Notes: generated by a model not told the origin, from the sequence alone. Shown: positions 47,532 to 54,102, counted from the stretch's first letter. The stretch: DNA of 64,000 nt from Streptococcus sp. (GCA_003521145.1 DOTL01000011.1:13663-77662), one strand, 5' to 3'. A program made the numbers and translations.

Positions 47532-47735
47532 ATGGAACAATTTGTTACTTTAAATCCAACTGAGCTTGCTAGTGTTGAAGGTGGATATACCGCCGGGAAA
47601 TGTCTAGCAGATATTGGCTGGGGAATGGCTGAAGGAGCAATTGGAGGAGCCCTAGCTGGAGGGCCTATAGGAGCAGGAATCGGAATCGGGCTAGGACAAA
47701 TAGGTGGCAGTATTTACTTATTGGAAATATATTAG
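47532..47735 (+). CDS. Class II bacteriocin precursor with lost start codon
   Basis: The paralogous unit begins ATGAATACAAAATCAATGG; here the first codon is AGG (47517-47519), so the normal start after AAGGAGG is gone. The next in-frame ATG at 47532 would give a 67-residue precursor with leader MEQFVTLNPTELASVEGG, but its ribosome site is about 20 bases away. The product YTAGKCLADIGWGMAEGA is Gly-rich with one Cys. Expression is probably low or absent. Confidence 0.75.
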   Translation: MEQFVTLNPTELASVEGGYTAGKCLADIGWGMAEGAIGGALAGGPIGAGIGIGLGQIGGSIYLLEIY

Positions 47736-47747
47736 GGGGAAAATAGT

Positions 47748-47939
47748 ATGAATATGCAAAAAAATTTACCAGACGAAACTTTAGAACTTATCTATGGTGG
47801 TGGAAGAGTAAACTGGGTCGTTGCTGGGGCACAGTGTATTGGCGCAGGGGTAATTGGACTAGTTGGTGGACCATGGACTGCTTTAGGAGCTTGTGTCGTT
47901 AATGGCGGAAAATCAATAACAGGAGATCTGTTAAAATAA
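47748..47939 (+). CDS. Class IIb bacteriocin precursor (ThmB-like)
   Basis: 63 residues. Leader ends LELIYGG; the product starts GRVNWVVAGAQCIGAG and has two Cys (AQCIG, GACVVNGGKSI), a pattern like thermophilin 13 ThmB (INWGSVVGHCIGG, CLVGSGKAI). It starts 12 bp after the preceding gene. The likely partner is the start-less gene upstream. Confidence 0.85.
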   Translation: MNMQKNLPDETLELIYGGGRVNWVVAGAQCIGAGVIGLVGGPWTALGACVVNGGKSITGDLLK

Positions 47940-48139
47940 TGCTTAAGGATATTTCAGTAATCATTTTTAGTGATTTCTTTCCATATTTTCTAATACTGTG
48001 CATTATCCATTTTATTGGTAATTCTAAAGAAGATGTGGGATTAAAAAAAGTTAAATCAATAATCGGAGTAATTGTAATACTAAATTTTATCCGAGACATG
48101 ATACAATACTTTTTTAATTACTATGACTCAGCTCAGTAG
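47939..48139 (+). CDS. Putative immunity membrane protein
   Basis: 66 residues, two membrane helices (about 4-26 and 38-58). Its ATG shares one base with the stop of the bacteriocin gene (TAATG), so it is co-translated. Position and topology indicate immunity. Confidence 0.7.
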   Translation: MLKDISVIIFSDFFPYFLILCIIHFIGNSKEDVGLKKVKSIIGVIVILNFIRDMIQYFFNYYDSAQ

Positions 48140-48295
48140 TATCGGATGTTTTAGATTCAATAGTTATTTAAGCAGAAGAAGACATAGCTAATATGATAGG
48201 TGTGCAATCATTGATTTTTGAGGTAGAGTAGCCATCTTCTGTTAAAAGGCACAATGGTCTATGTCAATGGAACTATTGAAATATGGTAATTATTA

Positions 48296-48434
48296 TGGAT
48301 AAGAAAAAAGGTAGTTTCAACTGCTATAATTACAGGAATTCTTATAGTTTCAGTATCTAATTTTTTAGAGAGTTGCCCCAGCACTTTTCACTTTGAATAT
48401 TATTGGATTTTTCTGTTTCTTATCATAATATAAA
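48296..48434 (+). pseudogene. Frameshifted immunity-like gene remnant
   Basis: ATGGATAAGAAAAAAGG opens a gene whose frame breaks at the A-run; the other frame continues VVSTAIITGILIVSVSNFLE and ends WIFLFLIII. That is a two-helix membrane protein like other immunity genes here. The surrounding 48,140-48,480 contains only stop-rich remnants. Confidence 0.5.
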
Positions 48435-48520
48435 AGGATCATTTTTGAGAAGTGATTTTATCCACACACCAGCTCCGGCTGATGTTTTTATCTTGAGTGG
48501 TTGAAAATCTATGGAAAAAT

Positions 48521-48552
48521 TCATTTCATGATGAAAAATAGACATTTCAAGA
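48521..48552 (+). promoter_or_regulatory. Weakened BlpR-type box of the third bacteriocin operon
   Basis: TCATTTCATGA and ACATTTCAAGA with 21-bp spacing; TATATT starts 30 bp later at 48582. The repeats differ from consensus at several positions, so control may be weak. An inverted half-site TCTTGAGTGGTTGAA precedes it. Confidence 0.6.
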
Positions 48553-48619
48553 TTTTTAGAAAAAATATGACACTAGAGTGTTATATTAGATTTATCAAAA
48601 TTTCAACGAGACAAAAACA

Positions 48620-48811
48620 ATGGAACAATTCAACGTGCTTAATACTGATTCTCTTGCTACTGTTGAAGGTGGAGTTTCAACGCGTTGTGTTGCTACAATA
48701 GCTGGAGGAGCATTTTGGGGTGGTAGTAGAGGACTAGCAGGAGGTCTATTGGCCGGTGCTATTGGTACAGCAGTCGGGGCAGCGGCTGGTGCAATTATTG
48801 CCTGTAGATAA
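48620..48811 (+). CDS. Class IIb bacteriocin precursor lacking a ribosome binding site
   Basis: 63 residues. Leader MEQFNVLNTDSLATVEGG, product VSTRCVATIAGGAFWGG with two Cys and repeated GxxxG. Compared with sibling units, the 5' region lacks the AGGAGG block and the first six leader codons: sequence after CGAGACAAAA joins directly to ACAATGG. The ATG therefore has no Shine-Dalgarno sequence. Translation is doubtful. Confidence 0.75.
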   Translation: MEQFNVLNTDSLATVEGGVSTRCVATIAGGAFWGGSRGLAGGLLAGAIGTAVGAAAGAIIACR

Positions 48812-48851
48812 ACATTAATATTGCTGACTAAAAGAGAGGAATTAATTAAAA

Positions 48852-49040
48852 ATGTATTATACATTAAAAGAGGTAGAACTAGTAAATATTTCTGCAGGAG
48901 CTTCAAAAAATAATTGTGTTTGGGGAGTTATGGCAGCAGCGGGAGGAGGATTTCTCGCAGGGGCAGCACTTACTGGCCCCTTAGGTGTATTTGGCGGGGC
49001 AATGGCTGGAGTAGGTGCTGCAGTTGCTTTATGCAAATAG
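48852..49040 (+). CDS. Class IIb bacteriocin precursor with Gly-Ala leader end
   Basis: 62 residues. Leader MYYTLKEVELVNISAGA ends in GA instead of GG; product SKNNCVWGVMAAAGGG onward is Gly/Ala-rich with two Cys and ends VALCK. It is the likely partner of the previous gene. C39 peptidases tolerate GA in some precursors, so processing is possible but may be slower. GAGAGGAA lies upstream. Confidence 0.78.
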   Translation: MYYTLKEVELVNISAGASKNNCVWGVMAAAGGGFLAGAALTGPLGVFGGAMAGVGAAVALCK

Positions 49041-49050
49041 GTTCATAAAA

Positions 49051-49215
49051 GTGAGAAAGTTTAATTTAGCTGCTTTTATAATGGCATTTGGCTTTTTGAT
49101 AGTAATTATTTTTCCAATTTTTCCAAAAACATTCAAAGACTACGTCTTGTTATTAGGATCGTTACTAACTTTTTGTTTGATACTTCTTATTCCGTATAGA
49201 AAAAACAAAAGATAG
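49051..49215 (+). CDS. Putative immunity membrane protein
   Basis: 54 residues from a GTG at 49051, two hydrophobic helices (about 6-21 and 28-47) and a basic end RKNKR. It follows the bacteriocin stop by 10 bp. The start is uncertain, because the ribosome site is weak. Immunity role inferred from position. Confidence 0.55.
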   Translation: MRKFNLAAFIMAFGFLIVIIFPIFPKTFKDYVLLLGSLLTFCLILLIPYRKNKR

Positions 49216-49365
49216 CATTTAAGAGATATATCAAAAGTCGGATGACAATTGTTCATCCTCCACAATCTAATTGTGTAGATTATATCCCAGCCTATCCAAG
49301 GAAAGTTTTACCAGCTTGTTAATTTAACTCATAATAAATTAAAAAATCTAGAGGAACGGGTGCGA

Positions 49366-49542
49366 ATGAAGCGAGTTCTTAAATTGACTCTTTATGGAAG
49401 TTTAGAGCTCTATCTGAATGTCTATTTATTGGATAAGTATGGCTTAGAAAGTTGGGTATACTGGTTGAGTTTGGTTTTATCATTGTTACTAATGTATTGG
49501 CTAGATAAGCTTTTCTGGTCCGATAAAACTTGGTGTTTCTAA
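49366..49542 (+). CDS. Small membrane protein, possible immunity factor
   Basis: 58 residues from ATG 49366, with GAGGAA upstream. Two helices (about 6-23 and 30-46) and an aromatic C-terminus WSDKTWCF. Lies alone between a stop-rich stretch and a terminator. Not recognised. Confidence 0.55.
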   Translation: MKRVLKLTLYGSLELYLNVYLLDKYGLESWVYWLSLVLSLLLMYWLDKLFWSDKTWCF

Positions 49543-49553
49543 TATTGTTTGTC

Positions 49554-49590
49554 GTCACACTAATATAAATTATTGGTGTGACTTTTGATT
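49554..49590 (+). terminator. Terminator before the thermophilin 13 operon
   Basis: Inverted repeat GTCACACTAATA / TATTGGTGTGAC (one mismatch, short loop) followed by TTTT. Confidence 0.75.
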
Positions 49591-49625
49591 TGGTTTTTTA
49601 TATAAATAAGTAACGGTAAAATTTT

Positions 49626-49657
49626 CCCATTTAGGAAAGTTAAATGACTGTTCAAGA
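49626..49657 (+). promoter_or_regulatory. BlpR-type box of thmAB
   Basis: CCCATTTAGGA and ACTGTTCAAGA, 21 bp apart; TATACT starts 30 bp after the box at 49687. This places thermophilin 13 genes under BlpR control. Confidence 0.85.
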
Positions 49658-49749
49658 AATGGGGAAATTATTTTTTGAAGTAGTGCTATACTAGACTTGT
49701 CAAGGTTGCAACCCGACAAAATAAAAATATTAGGTAGGAGATATTTACA

Positions 49750-50007
49750 ATGAATACAATAACTATTTGTAAATTTGATGTTTTAGATGCTGAACTTCTT
49801 TCGACAGTTGAGGGTGGATACTCTGGTAAGGATTGTTTAAAAGACATGGGAGGATATGCATTGGCAGGAGCTGGAAGTGGAGCTCTGTGGGGAGCTCCAG
49901 CAGGAGGTGTTGGAGCACTTCCAGGTGCATTTGTCGGAGCTCATGTTGGGGCAATTGCAGGAGGCTTTGCATGTATGGGTGGAATGATTGGTAATAAGTT
50001 TAACTAA
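49750..50007 (+). CDS. thmA: Thermophilin 13 component A precursor
   Basis: 85 residues. The 23-residue leader ends LSTVEGG and the 62-residue product starts YSGKDCLKDMGGYALAGA and ends CMGGMIGNKFN. I recognise this as ThmA of thermophilin 13, one half of a two-peptide pore-forming bacteriocin described in S. thermophilus. Two Cys. GTAGGAGA precedes the ATG. Partner ThmB follows 16 bp later. Confidence 0.95.
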   Translation: MNTITICKFDVLDAELLSTVEGGYSGKDCLKDMGGYALAGAGSGALWGAPAGGVGALPGAFVGAHVGAIAGGFACMGGMIGNKFN

Positions 50008-50023
50008 GGAAGGAGTTTATATC

Positions 50024-50218
50024 ATGAAGCAGTATAATGGTTTTGAGGTTCTACATGAACTTGACTTAGCAAATGTAACTGGCGGTCAAATTAATTGGGG
50101 ATCAGTTGTAGGACACTGTATAGGTGGAGCTATTATCGGAGGTGCATTTTCAGGAGGTGCAGCGGCTGGAGTAGGATGCCTTGTTGGGAGCGGAAAGGCA
50201 ATCATAAATGGATTATAA
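50024..50218 (+). CDS. thmB: Thermophilin 13 component B precursor
   Basis: 64 residues from ATG 50024 (AAGGAAGGAG upstream). Leader ends LANVTGG; the 43-residue product QINWGSVVGHCIGGAI, ending VGSGKAIINGL, matches ThmB as I recall it. The ThmA/ThmB pair forms pores in sensitive Gram-positive cells. Overlaps the immunity gene by 11 bp. Confidence 0.95.
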   Translation: MKQYNGFEVLHELDLANVTGGQINWGSVVGHCIGGAIIGGAFSGGAAAGVGCLVGSGKAIINGL

Positions 50219-50366
50219 AAGTCTTTTATCGCTTTTATTATTCATAATTCCCCTTGTAGTTATACTAATCGGTCTTCGAAAGAATAATCAGAAACTAATC
50301 ATTGCTGGGGTAGCTCCTCTTATCTATCTATTATGCAGTTATCTTTTAGACTGGATTTTTGATTGA
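50208..50366 (+). CDS. Putative thermophilin 13 immunity protein
   Basis: 52 residues, too short for usual cutoffs. Starts inside the end of thmB in another frame, so it is translationally coupled. Two membrane helices (about 4-20 and 30-50) around a basic loop RKNNQK. A small membrane protein directly after thmAB is the expected immunity gene. Confidence 0.72.
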   Translation: MDYKSLLSLLLFIIPLVVILIGLRKNNQKLIIAGVAPLIYLLCSYLLDWIFD

Positions 50367-50488
50367 GAAATTCGATTTTGGTCTATTTGTAGATTTTCAA
50401 AGTATGCTAAATGTTTTTAACCTCCCCAAAAATTATCAAGTCAAGTACAGCAAAGTATTCATCTTGAACGGTTGAATAGTTATACAAA

Positions 50489-50635
50489 AGATATCTCATG
50501 ATAAAAAACAGACATAGGAAATAAATTTGGAGGCTGATATTGATATGAAATTTTGATAAACATATTGAATTAAATACCTTCGTCTTGGAAGAAATTCAAG
50601 GAGGAAACCCAAATTGGGGGTTCAGTATTTGCTCA
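50489..50635 (+). pseudogene. Decayed bacteriocin unit (box and leader remnants)
   Basis: A degraded box (ATATCTCATGA, then ACATAGGA) is followed by GGAGG and ATGAAATTTTGA, a start that stops at once. In a nearby frame NIELNTFVLEEIQGGNPNWG is a double-glycine leader and product start, which then runs out of frame. So a bacteriocin gene was lost, while the downstream membrane protein survives. Confidence 0.6.
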
Positions 50636-50637
50636 TT

Positions 50638-50808
50638 ATGTTGGAGATTAGAAATAAGATTTTTCTGCTTCTAAGCATTGCAATTCTCTCTTTAATATTC
50701 TTAAAGTTTATTGTTAAAGTAGACTCTAAAACATACCATTATTTAAAAATACTGACTATAATAATAGCTCTGGTCTTATATATTTTGGAATTACTAATCT
50801 CATTTTAA
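50638..50808 (+). CDS. Orphan immunity-like membrane protein
   Basis: 56 residues from ATG 50638, two membrane helices (about 8-24 and 35-53). It follows the dead bacteriocin remnant and is probably its kept immunity gene. An upstream TTG extends the frame to 50614 but lies in the former bacteriocin sequence. Confidence 0.55.
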   Translation: MLEIRNKIFLLLSIAILSLIFLKFIVKVDSKTYHYLKILTIIIALVLYILELLISF

Positions 50809-50825
50809 AAGTAAGTCATAAGTTG

Positions 50826-50860
50826 ATCACACTGATAAACTAGAATCAGTGTGATTTTTA
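50826..50860 (+). terminator. Intrinsic terminator
   Basis: Perfect stem ATCACACTGAT / ATCAGTGTGAT with 7-nt loop, then TTTTT. Beyond it, up to 51,056, I see no gene. Confidence 0.85.
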
Positions 50861-51056
50861 TGTTCTGCTATTTTTCCCCTTAGGATGCTTTAATTACCGT
50901 CAAGAAGGAAGCTGTGTGATTTTTTCATTTGCAGTGCCATAGCCTAGATTCTCATGGCATTGTTATTAAGTAGGCGGTACATGTTTTTAAGTGGGTTGAT
51001 TATATGGTTAGAGTATTTGTGAGCGTTAGATTTATTGCTCACAAAGGTTAACACTT

Positions 51057-51088
51057 CCCATTCAGGACGTTTCGATGACTGTTCAGGA
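51057..51088 (+). promoter_or_regulatory. BlpR-type box of the last operon
   Basis: CCCATTCAGGA and ACTGTTCAGGA, 21 bp apart; the -10 TATAGA begins 28 bp after the box at 51116. Drives the thioredoxin-like, CPBP and proline-rich peptide genes. Confidence 0.82.
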
Positions 51089-51152
51089 ATTTTACGAAAT
51101 TTTGCTTGTGAAAATTATAGAATAAGATCATCAATAATAAAGGAGTTTCATC

Positions 51153-52184
51153 ATGAAGAAAACACTATTCAAATCACTACTTTTCAGTACAGTGGCTTTG
51201 GCAGCTTTAGTTACTAGTCCTGTTTTGGCTGACAGTTCTGAAACTAATGCATTAGAAGCACAGAGTGCTTCTCTAGTGGCAGAACAGGCATCTGGCCAAG
51301 CAACACCTAATCAGACAGGCGAAGCTACAACCGGTGAAGAACTTGCAGAAGTGACCATCGAGGAGTATGCTACAAATGTCGCTGATTTTAAGAAGGTAAC
51401 TATTGACAATGTTCATACAGCTTTTACGGCTGACGGTTTGGAACACACCTTGTATTTCGGTCGTGGGACCCGTTATTATTGCCGTCAATTTTCACCAGAC
51501 TTGAAGGAATTTAATCAGCTAATTGCTGGTCAGTTGGAGTATTACGATACAGATAGTGCAGATGATGAGGCTAAAGAGTTCTTGTTTAAAACAGTCGGTA
51601 TCCCTGGAACACCAACCATTATCTACCTAAAAAATGGTCAACCTGTTTCTGGATGGGTTGGTGGAGGAGTCAATGCTCAGCAACTTTACGACTACCTCTA
51701 TTTTGGAAAATCACCTGAACAACCTGCAGAAGAGCTTGAGAATGGTGAACAGAATACAACCAATCAAGAGGAAGGGACACAGTCAGGTACTGCTTTTGAT
51801 AATCAAGCTAACACTGAGGAGATTTCGAATCAAGAGTTGTCCGAAACCGACTCTTCCTCTGATAAAACCAAGGCTGATTCTGCAGAACAATCCATAGAGG
51901 TTACAGATAAATCTATAGAAAATGTCAGTACCAAAGATGAGAGTCTCAAAGTTGATGTTAAACAGCAAGAAAATCAACAAGAAACCTTGATTAAGCCAGT
52001 AAGCTCCACATCACAGGTAACAGTAACACCACTAGCAAGTCGTGTTACTGGAGTTTCCGGATCCTCAACTTTGCCTAGAACAGGAGAGGTCAATTCGATT
52101 AATCTTGTGCGTATCGGTCTAGCCTTCTTACTGGCTTTGGGATTCACAGGCATCAGTCGTTTGAGAACTAAGCAGGAGGGTTAG
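51153..52184 (+). CDS. LPXTG-anchored thioredoxin-like protein of the bacteriocin island
   Basis: 343 residues: signal peptide (1-26, SPVLADS), thioredoxin-like domain (about 70-185; [17 protein letters not shown] contains the cis-Pro), an acidic Ser/Thr/Gln spacer, and sortase signal LPRTGEVN near 309. Related bacteriocin thiol-disulfide proteins (BlpG type) help form disulfides in two-Cys bacteriocins. Here the active site reads [13 protein letters not shown], so the expected first Cys of CxxC is Arg (CGT, one base from TGT). Start after AAGGAG. It probably cannot cycle as a normal dithiol oxidase. Confidence 0.85.
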   Translation: MKKTLFKSLLFSTVALAALVTSPVLADSSETNALEAQSASLVAEQASGQATPNQTGEATTGEELAEVTIEEYATNVADFKKVTIDNVHTAFTADGLEHTLYFGRGTRYYCRQFSPDLKEFNQLIAGQLEYYDTDSADDEAKEFLFKTVGIPGTPTIIYLKNGQPVSGWVGGGVNAQQLYDYLYFGKSPEQPAEELENGEQNTTNQEEGTQSGTAFDNQANTEEISNQELSETDSSSDKTKADSAEQSIEVTDKSIENVSTKDESLKVDVKQQENQQETLIKPVSSTSQVTVTPLASRVTGVSGSSTLPRTGEVNSINLVRIGLAFLLALGFTGISRLRTKQEG

Positions 52185-52187
52185 ATA

Positions 52188-52883
52188 ATGCAACGTTTTA
52201 AAAATATACTGAAGTTTATTGGGCTAATCTTTCTTACCTTAAGTGTCAATATCTTTCCAATGAGATTAATTGCTACTCAGGAGACAACGCCAACTTATAT
52301 GCAGTGGCTTGCTAGTCTAGGTTATTTATTGGCTACTGGTATCGTCCTTGTTCTTGTTTGGAAAAAATATAAAAACAAGGATGAAAAGGAAAAATTACCC
52401 TTTACCTGGAAAGACTTTGGAATTGCTCTTCTCTTTTATCTTGCTACTCGTCTAGTAGCCATTGGTGGGACCTTTTTAATTCAAATGGCCACGGGTAATG
52501 CAACATCAGCTAATGATGCAGTCTTGATGGCAACCAATGAGCAGCTTAGCCGGATGTTCCCTTTATACTTTGTTGCCTTTCATCTTGCTATTGGTATCTT
52601 TGCTCCGATCTTGGAAGAACTTGTGTTCAGAGGATTCTTTGGTCGTTATTTTTTCAAAAACAATCGTAAGTGGTTGAAATTGACTGTGAGCTCTTCCATT
52701 TTTGCATTGTTACATATATTCTATCCAATCGAGTTTATTGTGTATTTCCTGTTAGGAGCAATTTTTTACTTGGCATACGATCGTCGTGAAAACATTGTCG
52801 ATTCGATTGTTGTGCATCTACTGAATAACGGATTACTGGTTATTGTATCTGTTGTTAATTATCTTATTCTAGTACTTGATTAA
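52188..52883 (+). CDS. CPBP-family intramembrane protease (Abi-like)
   Basis: 231 residues with seven or so membrane helices. CPBP motifs: EELVFRGFFGRYF near 144 (Glu-Glu and Arg) and FALLHIFYP near 175 (His), with a C-terminal LLNNGL motif. Such proteases are frequent in class II bacteriocin loci and give immunity or process products. It starts three bases after the thioredoxin-like gene. All predicted catalytic residues are present. Confidence 0.88.
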   Translation: MQRFKNILKFIGLIFLTLSVNIFPMRLIATQETTPTYMQWLASLGYLLATGIVLVLVWKKYKNKDEKEKLPFTWKDFGIALLFYLATRLVAIGGTFLIQMATGNATSANDAVLMATNEQLSRMFPLYFVAFHLAIGIFAPILEELVFRGFFGRYFFKNNRKWLKLTVSSSIFALLHIFYPIEFIVYFLLGAIFYLAYDRRENIVDSIVVHLLNNGLLVIVSVVNYLILVLD

Positions 52884-52912
52884 TAATAATTTTATAGAAG
52901 GAGGCATATTAG

Positions 52913-53065
52913 ATGCTTAAAGAACTAGATCTCTCTCAACTGTCGCATATTTCAGGTGGAAGCCTTCGACCACCACTATATGGAATCGGAACAATTAAAC
53001 CAATTAAATATCCGAAGCCAATTCCTATACCAAAGCCCATTTTACAACCAGCTGAAATTATGTAA
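52913..53065 (+). CDS. Short proline-rich double-glycine peptide
   Basis: 50 codons, missed by length cutoffs. AGAAGGAGG lies nine bases before the ATG. Leader MLKELDLSQLSHISGG has the canonical C39 pattern (L, L, I before GG). The 34-residue product begins SLRPPLYGIG and contains KPIKYPKPIPIPKPILQP: eleven prolines, no Cys, basic. This is unlike the Gly-rich pore-forming bacteriocins next door and resembles proline-rich antimicrobial peptides or a signalling peptide. A terminator follows. Function unknown. Confidence 0.82.
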   Translation: MLKELDLSQLSHISGGSLRPPLYGIGTIKPIKYPKPIPIPKPILQPAEIM

Positions 53066-53081
53066 GGTCATTACAATCTAG

Positions 53082-53113
53082 GCGATAGAGCAGTTTGCTT
53101 TATCGCTTTTTTA
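53082..53113 (+). terminator. Terminator of the bacteriocin island
   Basis: Stem GCGATAGAGCA pairing with TGCTTTATCGC (one G-U), then TTTTTTAT, 17 bp after the proline-rich peptide stop. Confidence 0.8.
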
Positions 53114-53150
53114 TATTTTTTTGTGAAAACAGCGGTAAAAAACATGAAAA

Positions 53151-53172
53151 TTTTCACTCTTAATAGTGAAGT
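53151..53172. promoter_or_regulatory. Palindromic element, copy 1
   Basis: TTTTCACTCTTAATAGTGAAG, with CACT / AGTG arms, repeated nearly identically at 53664. The copies flank the sigma-like gene, suggesting a binding site for it or for a repressor. Confidence 0.5.
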
Positions 53173-53248
53173 CTAAAAATTGAGAGTGTTTTATGAAAAA
53201 TCGTTCACCCCCTCTAATCTCCTTTTAAGAATAAAAAGGAGGATTAGA

Positions 53249-53644
53249 ATGTCATATTTTATCTATGTGAATGGGATACGAGTCCCTGTTTCCAAAGAAG
53301 TTTATAGTGAATATTGGCGATTGACAAATCGAGAAAATTATCTTAATCGACTAGAAATCCAATATCGTGTTAGACCATTTTCAGATTATGCTGATGACCA
53401 ACTAACAAGTTTTATGGCTGATGAGAAAATGGATGTTGAAAAGATTACTGAGACTAAAGAAATCTTACAGCTATTGTATGAATCTCTACTTTTGCTTAAT
53501 GATGATGAATTTTCCCTTGTCAAGAACCTGTTTTTTGAGGAAAAAACATTGAATGAAATTTCTCTGTCTAATCAAATTTCTATTTCAACTGTTGCAAGAC
53601 GGAGGGATAAAATTTTGAACTATCTCAAAAAGCTCTTGCATTAG
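53249..53644 (+). CDS. Sigma-factor-like regulator of the recombination module
   Basis: 131 residues from ATG 53249 (AAAAGGAGG upstream). The C-terminal half has a sigma region 4-like helix-turn-helix: LVKNLFFEEKTLNEISL, then ISISTVARRRDKILNYLKK. The N-terminus (MSYFIYVNGIRVPVSKEVY) is typical of small sigma-like regulators next to serine recombinases in Gram-positive ICEs. Probably controls excision genes. The longer frame to 53180 has no ribosome site. Confidence 0.75.
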   Translation: MSYFIYVNGIRVPVSKEVYSEYWRLTNRENYLNRLEIQYRVRPFSDYADDQLTSFMADEKMDVEKITETKEILQLLYESLLLLNDDEFSLVKNLFFEEKTLNEISLSNQISISTVARRRDKILNYLKKLLH

Positions 53645-53663
53645 GACGGAAAAAGTTATCATT

Positions 53664-53684
53664 TTTTCACTCTATATAGTGAAG
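53664..53684. promoter_or_regulatory. Palindromic element, copy 2
   Basis: TTTTCACTCTATATAGTGAAG, differing from copy 1 only in the centre. It lies between the sigma-like gene and the structured RNA. Confidence 0.5.
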
Positions 53685-53731
53685 GGGAATTATAGTTCCT
53701 TCAATGCCCTTTGACAACTGAATAGACTGAA

Positions 53732-53923
53732 GTGGGACTTTAATCATTTGTGGAGCAATTTAGCCTGGTACGCCGTGAGATGAGCGAGAATTATCGGCTA
53801 TAAAATAGGTTGGTTACCTATCTGCCATGAGACAAATGAGGATAATGATACTTCTGAACGTTCAGGCTGCCATCGAGAAAGGACAGCGGGTGAAACTCCC
53901 ATGAAGAACTTAACCAGTTCCAC
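53732..53923 (+). ncRNA. Candidate structured RNA leader upstream of the recombinases
   Basis: About 190 nt without a good reading frame. GTGGGACT (53732-53739) can pair with AGTTCCAC (53916-53923) to close the domain. A competing hairpin GAACT-TAACC-AGTTC (53906-53920) uses the same 3' strand, and TAGGTTGGTTACCTA forms an inner hairpin. Similar leaders seem to stand before small genes and serine recombinases of other ICEs, from memory. Class unknown; a regulatory leader or switch is inferred. Confidence 0.5.
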
Positions 53924-53961
53924 CTACAGAGGTCAAAATTTTAAGTAAAGGAAAAACGTTT

Positions 53962-54102
53962 ATGGAAAAAATACAAACAGGTGCGGAATTACCGCAGATT
54001 GTGATTGAGGGATATAAGGTTACAGTACAAGTAATTGATCAGCCACTAAGTCTTACAGACGTTTTAGATGATTTGCTGGGGAGACAGCTTGAAAAAATTT
54101 GA
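53962..54102 (+). CDS. 46-residue protein after the structured RNA
   Basis: Starts MEKIQTGAELPQIVIEGYKV, ends in DDLLGRQLEKI; AAAGGAAA lies before the ATG. Acidic, no membrane segment. Small genes of this type commonly precede ICE serine recombinases. Function not known; an excisionase or regulatory role is possible. Confidence 0.65.
   Translation: MEKIQTGAELPQIVIEGYKVTVQVIDQPLSLTDVLDDLLGRQLEKI

Noticed and set aside
48595..48906. Minus-strand 103-residue frame across bacteriocin genes
   Set aside because: Antisense shadow of two Gly/Ala-rich bacteriocin genes, which give artificially open Ala/Pro-rich frames.
44100..51090. Possible CRISPR array from the recurring box motif
   Set aside because: The repeats are promoter-linked 21-bp direct repeats kilobases apart, with no regular spacers or cas genes.
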